NCBI GenBank assembly: GCA_900318115.1 | Contig: ONJJ01000003.1 | Location: forward strand, 62,001 to 126,000 | Source: an uncultured Prevotellaceae bacterium | GTDB lineage: Bacteria > Bacteroidota > Bacteroidia > Bacteroidales > Bacteroidaceae | DNA: 64,000 nt | Direction: 5' to 3' | Shown: piece by piece, positions 33,768 to 42,186 of the stretch | Layout: every line of letters starts with the position of its first letter | Position numbering within the stretch: the stretch's first letter is position 1 | Translations under genes and position numbers: made by a program | Notes under the pieces: generated by a model | Databases searched by the model: none | Told to the model about the DNA's origin: nothing | The model's input: only the letters and a program-made list of their open reading frames with translations

Positions 33768-35903
33768 ATGGCAAAGAAAGAACAGACAAAGATTTCTGCT
33801 GCCAAGAGCACGAAGAAGCCAAGCAAGGCTGCTTCGTCCAAGAAGGCTTCCGTCAAGAAGTCGGCAGTGAACGCTGCGCCAAAGCAGCTGCGACTGATTC
33901 GGCACGACGAGTGGCTTCAGCCCTTCGCCGGTGCCATCGAAGGACGTCACCAGCACGTCCTCGACAAACTCGCAGAACTCACCAATGGTGGAAAACAGAA
34001 ACTGACGGATTTCGCCACGGGCTACCTCTACTTCGGACTCCACTTTGAAAACAAGAAGTGGGTGTTACGCGAGTGGGCTCCAAACGCGACCGCCATTTAT
34101 GTCATCGGCGAATTCAACGACTGGAAACAAGAAGACCGCTTCGCCATGAAGCGTCTGGCCAAGAGCAATGGCATCTGGGAAATCAAGCTCCCCGCCAAGG
34201 CCATGAAACACGGTCAACTCTACAAACTCATCGTCAAGTGGGATGGGGGAGAAGGGGAGAGAATTCCGGCCTGGACGCGCCGCGTGGTGCAAGACCCTGA
34301 AACCAAGATCTTCTCGGCACAAGTTTGGCGGCCCTCCGAAGAGCCCTACGACTGGAAGGTGAAGAAGTTCCATCCCAACACCTCGCCCCTGCTCATCTAT
34401 GAGTGCCATGTAGGTATGGCACAGGATGCGGAGAAAGTGGGTTCCTACACGGAGTTCCGTGAGAACGTGCTGCCCCGCATTGCCAAGGACGGATACAACT
34501 GCATCCAGATTATGGCTATCCAGGAGCATCCTTACTACGGCAGCTTCGGCTATCATGTCAGCAGTTTCTTCGCTGCCTCCTCACGCTTCGGCACTCCCGA
34601 AGAACTGAAGGAACTCATCGACGCGGCCCATGGCATGGGAATTGCCGTCATCATGGACATTGTCCACAGCCACGCCGTGAAAAACGAGAACGAGGGCCTG
34701 GGCAACTTCGCCGGAGACCCCAACCAATATTTCTATCCAGGCGCACGCCACGAGCATCCCGCCTGGGACAGCCTCTGCTTCGACTACGGAAAGAACGAAG
34801 TGCTGCACTTCTTACTCTCCAACTGCAAGTTCTGGCTCGAGGAATATCACTTCGATGGCTTCCGCTTTGATGGCGTGACCTCGATGCTCTACTACAGCCA
34901 CGGACTCGGTGACAACTTCACGGGCTACGGCGACTACTACAACGGCAACGAGGACGATAACGCCATCGCATACCTCACGCTGGCCAACCTGCTCATTCAT
35001 GAGGTGAACTCTCATGCAATCACCATCGCCGAGGAAGTCAGCGGTATGCCCGGATTGGCAATGCCCTTCAAGGACGGCGGCTACGGATTCGACTACCGAA
35101 TGGCCATGAACATCCCCGACTACTGGATTAAGATTATCAAGGAGTTGCCCGACGAACAGTGGAAGCCCAGTTCTATGTTCTGGGAGGTCAAGAACCGCAG
35201 GGCCGACGAGAAGACCATCAGCTACTGCGAGAGCCACGACCAGGCACTGGTAGGCGACAAGACCATCATCTTCCGACTGATAGACAGCGATATGTATTGG
35301 CACTTCAAGAAAGGCGATGAAAACTACAACGTGGAGCGCGGCATTGCCCTCCATAAGATGATTCGCCTGCTCACAGCCTCCACCATCAATGGCGGTTACC
35401 TCAACTTCATGGGTAATGAATTCGGTCATCCTGAATGGATCGACTTCCCCCGTCAGGACAACGGTTGGAGTTACAAGTACGCCCGTCGTCAGTGGAACCT
35501 GGTGGACAACAAGGATCTCTGCTATCACTACCTGGGAGACTTCGACCAGAAGATGCTGAAGGTGCTGAAGATGCAGAAAGACATACAGAAGACACCTGTC
35601 ACAGAGATTTGGACCAAGGACGAAGATCAGGTGTTGGCCTATATGCGTGGGGAGCTTCTCTTCGTCTTCAACTTCTCCTACAACCGTAGCTACACAGGAT
35701 ACGGCTTCATGGTGCGACAGGGCTCTTATCAGGTGTTGCTGAACACCGATGACGTAGCCTTCGGCGGTCATGGCCTGAACGACGACACCGTCCGCCACTT
35801 CACGAACTATGATCCGCTGTTGGCGCGCGACAACAAGGGTTGGCTGAAACTCTATCTGCCGGCTCGCTCGGCCGTCGTGCTGACGAAGTCCAAGGAAGAC
35901 TGA
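33768..35903 (+). CDS. glgB: 1,4-alpha-glucan (glycogen) branching enzyme with a basic N-terminal tail
   Basis: 711 residues, glycoside hydrolase family 13, making alpha-1,6 branches in glycogen. After the CBM48 domain (LREWAPNATAIYVIGEFNDW) the TIM barrel shows the catalytic Asp in FDGFRFDGVTSM, the Glu in IAEEVSGMPG and SHDQALVGDK. The sequence type (YHVSSFFAASSRFGTPEELK, YYNGNEDDNA) is close to the eukaryotic-like subfamily. Residues about 5-40 are a Lys/Ala/Ser-rich tail (SAAKSTKKPSKAASSKKAS) like a histone H1 tail, absent from standard enzymes. A strong terminator follows. Confidence 0.95.
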   Translation: MAKKEQTKISAAKSTKKPSKAASSKKASVKKSAVNAAPKQLRLIRHDEWLQPFAGAIEGRHQHVLDKLAELTNGGKQKLTDFATGYLYFGLHFENKKWVLREWAPNATAIYVIGEFNDWKQEDRFAMKRLAKSNGIWEIKLPAKAMKHGQLYKLIVKWDGGEGERIPAWTRRVVQDPETKIFSAQVWRPSEEPYDWKVKKFHPNTSPLLIYECHVGMAQDAEKVGSYTEFRENVLPRIAKDGYNCIQIMAIQEHPYYGSFGYHVSSFFAASSRFGTPEELKELIDAAHGMGIAVIMDIVHSHAVKNENEGLGNFAGDPNQYFYPGARHEHPAWDSLCFDYGKNEVLHFLLSNCKFWLEEYHFDGFRFDGVTSMLYYSHGLGDNFTGYGDYYNGNEDDNAIAYLTLANLLIHEVNSHAITIAEEVSGMPGLAMPFKDGGYGFDYRMAMNIPDYWIKIIKELPDEQWKPSSMFWEVKNRRADEKTISYCESHDQALVGDKTIIFRLIDSDMYWHFKKGDENYNVERGIALHKMIRLLTASTINGGYLNFMGNEFGHPEWIDFPRQDNGWSYKYARRQWNLVDNKDLCYHYLGDFDQKMLKVLKMQKDIQKTPVTEIWTKDEDQVLAYMRGELLFVFNFSYNRSYTGYGFMVRQGSYQVLLNTDDVAFGGHGLNDDTVRHFTNYDPLLARDNKGWLKLYLPARSAVVLTKSKED

Positions 35904-35923
35904 ACCAAATAGCAACATAACGG

Positions 35924-35964
35924 AGGTGCACATGATTCCTTTTGTCGAATCATGTGCACCTTTT
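35924..35964 (+). terminator. Terminator of glgB
   Basis: A perfect 15-base-pair stem (35924-35938 with 35947-35961; left arm AGGTGCACATGATTC) with an 8-base loop and TTTT at the end. Confidence 0.95.
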
Positions 35965-36031
35965 ATTGTCTTGAATATGATTCTCATCTGTTAATATTCC
36001 CTAAACACTTGCACGCGCGCGTACCTTTTTA

Positions 36032-36136
36032 TATCTTTGCGGCATAAAATAACGTTTCTGCTGCCAAAAGTAGGGAAATCACCCACCAAAAGTAGGATTT
36101 TTCCCTTCTGGGAACCAAAGAAAGGTTGTACTTTTG
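36032..36136 (+). promoter_or_regulatory. Double promoter region of the Gly/Tyr-rich protein gene
   Basis: Two -7 boxes face right: TATCTTTG at 36032-36039 and TACTTTTG at 36129-36136. Between them the sequence CCAAAAGTAGG occurs twice (near 36065 and 36085), each holding a TACTTTTG box on the opposite strand. This gives a cluster of four box-like sites in about 100 bases. The rest of the 298-base gap after glgB is its terminator. Confidence 0.6.
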
Positions 36137-36201
36137 CAGCGTGAAACATTAGAAAACGTTAAACCAGGCGGTTCTACCGCCCTCTAAAACAGGAAAATGA
36201 T

Positions 36202-37305
36202 ATGATGAACGCAAGAAATCTCTTGACAGCATTGCTGCTGGTTCTGCCCTTCACCGGATGGGCACAGGACGACGATGTGTATTTCGTTCCGAAGAAGAAG
36301 GCTCAAAAAGCCCAGACGGAACAGCGTGTTCAACCGTCCCAGCGCTACCTCCCCGTGGAGATCGTTTACGAGGACGAATATGACGATGACGCAACCATCA
36401 CCACTGCCGGATCCAATCGCGATGTCGATGAGTACAACCGTCGCTCGGCGCGCGGTTCACAGCTCACGGGCCAGATGGTGCAGAATCCCGATGGAACATT
36501 CAGCTACCGCGTGCCTGCCAACGACACGCTCTATGTCATGAACGACTCCACGGCCATCACCACAGACAACTTCGCCGAGGAACTCTACACACGCGGTTAT
36601 GAAGACGGCGTGGCGGCCGGCGAGGATTACGCCTACAGCAATCGCCTCGGCCGTTTCACCTACGGAGGTATCTATGCATCACCCTGGTACTACAGCTACT
36701 ATGATCCGTTCTACTGGGACGACTGGTACTACTGGGGACGCCCGTACTACGGTTACTATGGCTACTACGGATGGCACAGCCCCTACTGGTACAGCCGCTG
36801 GGGATTTGGTCCCCGCTGGTATGGCGGGTACTGGGGTGGCGGCTACTACGGCCATCGCTATCACGGACACTATGGACGTGGCGGCAACTACCGTAACTAC
36901 TCCGGCGGCCGTGGCGGTGGCATTCGCGGTGGACGTGCCGGAAGCTACACTCCCAGCGGACGCACCAATCGCAGCATCGGCACCGTCACAGGCGGCCGTG
37001 CCGGTGGCAGTCTGAATGCAGGCCGTGCCGGCTCCATCGACCGCAATAGCACCATCTCCTCCAGCCGCTCCAGTGGCAACATCAGCAGCGGCCGCGCAGG
37101 CACCTTCTCTACACCTTCCACCTCACGCTCCAGTAGCGTCAGCACCAGCAGTTCCAGCAGCCGTTCCGTAGGTTCCTTCGGCGGCAGCAGCGGCAGCTTC
37201 GGCGGCGGTCGTGCCGGTGGCGGCGGCGGATTCAGCGGAGGTGGATTCAGCGGAGGTGGCAGCAGCCGCGGCGGCGGCGGTGGCGGAGGTCGCGGCGGCC
37301 GTTGA
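36202..37305 (+). CDS. Exported Gly/Tyr/Trp-rich low-complexity protein
   Basis: 367 residues. A signal peptide (to about residue 22, GWAQ) is followed by an acidic/basic segment, then a Tyr/Trp-rich block (residues about 155-225, with YYGYYGYYGWHSPYWYS) and a long Gly/Ser/Arg tail ending in GGGGGGGRGGR. No enzyme domain is seen. The composition resembles adhesive or phase-separating proteins, or surface proteins, of unknown role; a known relative cannot be named from sequence alone. It shares direction with the OmpP1-like gene downstream (about 90 bases away). Confidence 0.75.
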   Translation: MMNARNLLTALLLVLPFTGWAQDDDVYFVPKKKAQKAQTEQRVQPSQRYLPVEIVYEDEYDDDATITTAGSNRDVDEYNRRSARGSQLTGQMVQNPDGTFSYRVPANDTLYVMNDSTAITTDNFAEELYTRGYEDGVAAGEDYAYSNRLGRFTYGGIYASPWYYSYYDPFYWDDWYYWGRPYYGYYGYYGWHSPYWYSRWGFGPRWYGGYWGGGYYGHRYHGHYGRGGNYRNYSGGRGGGIRGGRAGSYTPSGRTNRSIGTVTGGRAGGSLNAGRAGSIDRNSTISSSRSSGNISSGRAGTFSTPSTSRSSSVSTSSSSSRSVGSFGGSSGSFGGGRAGGGGGFSGGGFSGGGSSRGGGGGGGRGGR

Positions 37306-37393
37306 TGCCGCGCGCTATCCAGAAAGCTCGCACTTTCACATAACCCTCAAGTTATAAATCCGTTATAGAAACATTAAACGCATGATTTCAGAT

Positions 37394-39025
37394 ATGAAAA
37401 AGTATATCATCACTTCAGCCCTTGTGCTCTTCGCTGCAGCCGCCCAGGCTCAGGACTCCTACTCCAATTATACTATGACCAGCACGGCCGATGTCATCGG
37501 CACGGCACGCTACGTAGGAATGGGAGGAGCAATGGGTGCACTCGGCGCAGATATCTCTGCCCTGTCGAACAACCCCGCATCGCTGGGTCTCTTCCGCAAG
37601 AACGACTTCAGTATCACAATGGGTGGTGTCATTCAGGACGCCAAGCCCTACGAGACCGACAACCGCGGTCACTACAGCTTCGACCAGGTGGGCTTCGTGG
37701 CAGCCTTCCCCAACAGTGATCGCTCGGCCTTCTTCAACTTCGGCGTCAACTTCCAGAAGAAAGCCGACTTCGGCCACAGTCTCTTCGTGCAGAACAACAC
37801 CCTGAACGGCCTCTCGCAGGCAGCCCAACTCAGAGGACTGTATGATGTCGGCATGAGTTATTCGGGCAACGAGAATTTCAGATATTCCCTTCCGTACCAA
37901 GCATGCAACGCTTATATCTACGACGTGGAGGTGGCAGGGCAGCCAGGCTACCATAATATAAAGAGCAAAGGTTATGACTTCAACCGTCATTCCTTCGGCA
38001 ACAACTACGCCCTGGACTTCTCCTTCGCAGGTAGCATCAAGGATCGTGTGTATCTGGGCATGACCCTTGGAATAGACTTCCTTCGTTACGAAAACAGCCA
38101 GCGCTACGTAGAGTACCGCGATGGCGCTCTGGGCGAAGTCGAGGACTACGATATCCTTTCCAACAAGTACGTCTCCGGCAAGGGCCTGAACCTCAAGTTC
38201 GGCATTTTGGTGCGCCCCATCGAGGAAAATCCCCTGCGCGTAGGGTTCGCCTTCGAGACTCCGACTTGGTACACGCTGACCCAGAAGGACAGCCACTATA
38301 GCATCGCCTCGAAGTGGAACTACGATGGCTTCGACGAGGCAAATAATATACATAAGTATTCCTACAACGACGAGAAAGGCAAGTACACCACCTACGACAG
38401 CCCCGACGACAACTTCCTCGATTTCAACGTCCATTCGCCCTGGAAGATCCGCTTCAGTGCAGGCTCCACCGTGGGAACCTACCTCGCATGGGATGTCGAG
38501 TACGAGTACGCCCTCTACAACAATGCCACCATGGGCTATCCACGCAACTACCACAACAACAGCGCTTCACTGAGCATGACCAAGGACCCGGGCATGACCG
38601 CCCTGACCAAGGCGAGCATCAATGGCATCCACAATATCCGTGCCGGTGTTGAGTTCAAGCCCCTGCCTGAGTTTGCCGTGCGACTGGGCTACAACTTCTG
38701 GAGCAAAGCCATGAAGGACGGAGCACGCCTGGATCAGACCGTGGACAGCAAGAGCCTGGACTTCGTCCTCGGAACCGATTACATGAACCTCGGCGCCACG
38801 AACATGCTCACCTTCGGCCTGGGTTATCGCTACAAAGCCTTCTACGCAGACTTCGCCTACAAGTATCGTCACCAGAAAGGCGACTTCTACGCCTTCGACG
38901 ATACCTTCCAGCGCAGCGGCGACGCGGGTTACGAGCAATTCCTGTCCGCGGGGCAGAGCCTCCGCAGCGAGGAAGTGGACCTCAGCCGCCACACCATCAC
39001 GTTCACCCTCGGTTTCAAGTTCTAA
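37394..39025 (+). CDS. OmpP1/FadL-family outer membrane protein
   Basis: 543 residues from the ATG at 37394, which opens the signal peptide MKKYIITSALVLFAAAAQAQ. The N-terminal ARYVGMGGAMGALGADISAL and SNNPASLGL are the hallmark of OmpP1/FadL-type barrels, which carry hydrophobic molecules across the outer membrane; a barrel-closing ending in Phe (FTLGFKF) is present. No TonB box is seen. The substrate cannot be told from sequence. A strong terminator follows. Confidence 0.88.
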   Translation: MKKYIITSALVLFAAAAQAQDSYSNYTMTSTADVIGTARYVGMGGAMGALGADISALSNNPASLGLFRKNDFSITMGGVIQDAKPYETDNRGHYSFDQVGFVAAFPNSDRSAFFNFGVNFQKKADFGHSLFVQNNTLNGLSQAAQLRGLYDVGMSYSGNENFRYSLPYQACNAYIYDVEVAGQPGYHNIKSKGYDFNRHSFGNNYALDFSFAGSIKDRVYLGMTLGIDFLRYENSQRYVEYRDGALGEVEDYDILSNKYVSGKGLNLKFGILVRPIEENPLRVGFAFETPTWYTLTQKDSHYSIASKWNYDGFDEANNIHKYSYNDEKGKYTTYDSPDDNFLDFNVHSPWKIRFSAGSTVGTYLAWDVEYEYALYNNATMGYPRNYHNNSASLSMTKDPGMTALTKASINGIHNIRAGVEFKPLPEFAVRLGYNFWSKAMKDGARLDQTVDSKSLDFVLGTDYMNLGATNMLTFGLGYRYKAFYADFAYKYRHQKGDFYAFDDTFQRSGDAGYEQFLSAGQSLRSEEVDLSRHTITFTLGFKF

Positions 39026-39078
39026 AGTAAAAACTGGCAAACCAAGAACGTCTCTGACAAATCGTCTATCCAAAAAGG

Positions 39079-39120
39079 AATCGTCCGTACGAAGGCATTT
39101 TCGTACGGACGATTTCTTTT
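39079..39120 (+). terminator. Terminator of the OmpP1-like gene
   Basis: AATCGTCCGTACGAA (39079-39093) pairs perfectly with TTCGTACGGACGATT (39100-39114), loop GGCATT, followed by TCTTTT. Confidence 0.93.
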
Positions 39121-39203
39121 GTGCAGATGAGATTCTTGTTCAGATGCAGGGTAGGGGAGAGGGTGCTCTATTTTAACGCACCCTCTTTTAGTTCGCCCTA
39201 TTT

Positions 39204-41912
39204 TTATCGCACCATGACCTTCTGGTCTCCAACAAGATAAATCCCGCGAGGCAGGCGAACGAGTGCACTGGCATCTTGCTGCACGTAGAGCTGGCGGAGC
39301 AGGCGTCCATCGAGGCTGTGGATGGTGACCTCGCTGCCAGCACCGATGGCTGTGACACTGACGACGCCCTGTCCGCCAAGGACGCGAAGAGAACCCTGCT
39401 GAGCCATATCGAGGCTGCGTACACCCACCGTTTCACCATTTGCTTCGCCGAATCGAGCCACCTCGTCGGCAGTGAGTAATAGCCAGCGCTGGGCAGTGCT
39501 GCCATCGGAGTGATCAAAAGCCGCAGCAGAAATGGCGCCGTCGGCAAGCGCATTGAGACAAGCAAGGCTGGTGGGTGCTACGACCCAGTAGGCATTGCTC
39601 TCGAAGGTGAATTTGTTGACCGTGGTGGCGGCACGAGCCGAGAGTAGATGGAAACGGCTATTGTTACCTGCGCTGAGAACAGTGCGTATTCCATTCTTGC
39701 CCGTGGCGCTGTAACTCATCCAGCGGCCAGTGGCCACGTTCTGGAACCGATAGTAGCAGGTTGCCGGATTGAAGGTGATAGTCCAGGCGCAGCTATCGTT
39801 CTGGAAGGCCTCGTCGCTGGTCATCGCTTCCCAGCGCAGTTGTCCGTTAGTCGCTTCTACCAAGTAGGATGTGGCAAGGCCAAATTTCTGGTCGCCGCTC
39901 TTGATGTAATACTTCGCCTCGTCGTCCTGGGTGAAGGAGTAGGCGGGCTTGAGGAAATCCTGGTTGGGTGTGCGTATTCCGTCCTCGGCTAAGGCGCCTA
40001 CGAGGAGCGCGTTGGCACGATAAAGTATCGGAGAGCCATTGTCCTCGTGGGCACCATTGATGCCGTAGGGCCACATGTGCTGACTGTCGCCGTGGAGCTT
40101 GGCGGAAGGATTGTTGTCCAGGAACTGAATGACGCGATCCACACGCGGTCCGAGCCAGTCGCCGCGATCACCATTTGTGCGATAAATCGAATTTGTCCAA
40201 TCCTTGTAAGGCACCATTCCTTGTCCATGGGCTCCTTCATGGAGAATAGTGCCGGTCTTCTGATAACCACTGTTCTGACTCACACGCATATAACCACCAT
40301 AAGAACAGTCGGCAGTGCCGTCGCCGGCACCTGCACCGGGAACATAGTGGGCGTCCAAGTGGAATCCTTTGATGCCCGAGATGTTGTTCCACATCCAAAC
40401 ACCTTCCTCACAAGCGCTACGAATCCGATTGTTTGTAGCTTCATCGCCTTCGTTACCATAGCTGAAGGTTGCGTTGCCGAGGGGGCGTGTATAGGTCTTG
40501 ACCACATCTCCGTAGGAAACCATATAGCCATTGCTAATCGCATACGCGCGTATATAATATAAGGTGGCGGGCTTCAGGTTTTGGAGAGCGTAGATCGTAC
40601 CATTGTTAGAGTAGGAAAAAGTGGTGCGGTTGTCATAGATCGTGGGTTCCGGATTGTCTGTGCTGTAGCAGAAGCCTTTCTCCTTGGTCGTTCCGGAGCC
40701 GAAGGTGGCACGCCCGAAAATCTCCGTGGCACCCTGGACAATACCATCCGTCTTGACGGTGACTCCCTTGCCGGTTCCGTTGGCTACGCGATAGATGAGC
40801 GTAGCTTTTTCCATCTCGGCTGTTGCTTCGTCCATCTCAGCAGGTGTTGCATCAGCCTTCGCGAGCACAGCCTTGGCAGCCTCGATGGCTTCAGCAAGTT
40901 CGTCTGCGCCTTCCTTGCCATCGGTGTTCAACACATCGGCAGCAGAAATGGCTTTGTTCAAGGCGATGTAAGCGGTGTTACTCTCCACAGCGTCATCATA
41001 GGCTTTCTGGAGGACTTCTGTCGTTTTGGTGATATCAGCGTCGGACTCCAAGGCGAGCACAGCCTGAGCTGCTTCGTAGGCCGATAAGAGTGTCTGCCTG
41101 TAGCTTTCAGCCATCTTCTTGGTTTCGGAAGTGTAGGTCTTAGCGCGCGTAACAAGTGTGTTCAGCGCGGTCATTGCCAAATAGTTATCATATCCTTCGG
41201 AGTTCGCTTTGTCAAGTATCACCGCCATCTGGCCAATCTGTTCAGCTGTGGCTGTCTCATCCAGTTTCTGGGCGTCTTCAATGGCCTTGGTCAGCGTTTC
41301 CATATAACTTTGCTGCATGCGGGCTGGGGTAGTCCTGTTAGCATGGTCCAGGGTCTTCTGGGCAGCCTCGACCTGCGTCTGGAGTGCTTCCAGCAGTTTT
41401 GCGATGTCTTCGCCGATGAAGAAAAGTTTGAAATCATCGACACAAAGCCAGTTGCCCGACGCGTTGGTAGCCTTGAAGCCGACCTCGATGGATTCGCCCA
41501 ATGTAGTAAACTCAACGCTGTACGTGTCTGTGACATTTACCGTTGTCTTTTCTGAACCAGCATAAAGCACAGCACCTGTCTGCTTGGTCGTGGCCGAGCC
41601 TTGCTGAATGTTATGTGCAACAGCCTGAAGGCGGTATTGTCCGGCGGGCAACTTGGACAGCGTCTGATAGACAGCTGCAGTGCCGACACGGCTGCCTTGC
41701 GACACCCATTTCTCGACATACGTGGTGCCAGCTTTGAGCGTGAAGGATGTGTTGGTCTGGGTCTGCAAATTAGTCTGTGTCCAGCCTGTGAATTTGTTTT
41801 CGAAGCTGGGATTCTTCAGGTACTTGGATGTCACGTTCGTTTCTTCGGCTAATGAAAACGAAGTCAGACTTGCATAGAGACAAGCAAGTACGAAAGCGTA
41901 GATTTTCTTCAT
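39204..41912 (-). CDS. Large secreted protein with HExxH metallopeptidase-like centre and sorting tail
   Basis: 902 residues. In order: signal peptide (about 1-22), a carbohydrate-binding-like beta domain (about 25-170), a long helical part of FIVAR-like repeats (about 175-385), a fibronectin-like segment (GFCYSTDNPEPTIYD), a central domain with TILHEGAHGQG (about residue 557, an HExxH zinc site) and HLDAHYVPGAG, a RICIN-like lectin segment, and a C-terminal tail ending LPRGIYLVGDQKVMVR of the type IX secretion kind. It is likely exported, cell-surface or released, and may cleave a glycoprotein or bind host glycan. The substrate is unknown. It is transcribed from a TACTTTTG box at 41954-41961. 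Confidence 0.75.
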   Translation of the reverse strand: MKKIYAFVLACLYASLTSFSLAEETNVTSKYLKNPSFENKFTGWTQTNLQTQTNTSFTLKAGTTYVEKWVSQGSRVGTAAVYQTLSKLPAGQYRLQAVAHNIQQGSATTKQTGAVLYAGSEKTTVNVTDTYSVEFTTLGESIEVGFKATNASGNWLCVDDFKLFFIGEDIAKLLEALQTQVEAAQKTLDHANRTTPARMQQSYMETLTKAIEDAQKLDETATAEQIGQMAVILDKANSEGYDNYLAMTALNTLVTRAKTYTSETKKMAESYRQTLLSAYEAAQAVLALESDADITKTTEVLQKAYDDAVESNTAYIALNKAISAADVLNTDGKEGADELAEAIEAAKAVLAKADATPAEMDEATAEMEKATLIYRVANGTGKGVTVKTDGIVQGATEIFGRATFGSGTTKEKGFCYSTDNPEPTIYDNRTTFSYSNNGTIYALQNLKPATLYYIRAYAISNGYMVSYGDVVKTYTRPLGNATFSYGNEGDEATNNRIRSACEEGVWMWNNISGIKGFHLDAHYVPGAGAGDGTADCSYGGYMRVSQNSGYQKTGTILHEGAHGQGMVPYKDWTNSIYRTNGDRGDWLGPRVDRVIQFLDNNPSAKLHGDSQHMWPYGINGAHEDNGSPILYRANALLVGALAEDGIRTPNQDFLKPAYSFTQDDEAKYYIKSGDQKFGLATSYLVEATNGQLRWEAMTSDEAFQNDSCAWTITFNPATCYYRFQNVATGRWMSYSATGKNGIRTVLSAGNNSRFHLLSARAATTVNKFTFESNAYWVVAPTSLACLNALADGAISAAAFDHSDGSTAQRWLLLTADEVARFGEANGETVGVRSLDMAQQGSLRVLGGQGVVSVTAIGAGSEVTIHSLDGRLLRQLYVQQDASALVRLPRGIYLVGDQKVMVR

Positions 41913-41953
41913 TCTGTTTATTGTCTTTAGTTAGTACTTTCTGAATTTCGCTG

Positions 41954-41961
41954 CAAAAGTA
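41954..41961 (-). promoter_or_regulatory. -7 promoter box of the secreted HExxH protein gene
   Basis: Minus-strand TACTTTTG, 41 bases before the start codon. The 274-base divergent gap with the helicase gene holds this box and the helicase box at 42175, and no gene. Confidence 0.7.
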
Positions 41962-42174
41962 GTAACTTTCTGTGACCTGACCAACTTTTTTAACTCTTTT
42001 CGACAGAAGCTCCTTTCAATAGGCCGCAAATTCCAGGTTCGACGGACGATTCACGCACGAGCATTCGTTTAGATATAATAGGTGTTATGTTTAATAGGGC
42101 AGGAAATAAAGTCATTATATATAAGGTGAAAAGGATTTCCACGAAAAGAATTTGGTGCAATGTATCGAATTAAG

Positions 42175-42182
42175 TATCTTTG
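42175..42182 (+). promoter_or_regulatory. -7 promoter box directly before the helicase ATG
   Basis: TATCTTTG ends four bases before the ATG at 42187. A transcript started in the usual position would have almost no leader, and the in-frame upstream ATG at 42160 would lie outside it. Confidence 0.7.
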
Positions 42183-42186
42183 CAGC

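Noticed and set aside
39960..39990. Possible further copy of the rimO hairpin element (GTTGGGTGTGCGTATTC)
   Set aside because: The match is short, lacks the hairpin and pyrimidine flank, and lies in ordinary-looking coding sequence of the HExxH protein; chance cannot be excluded.
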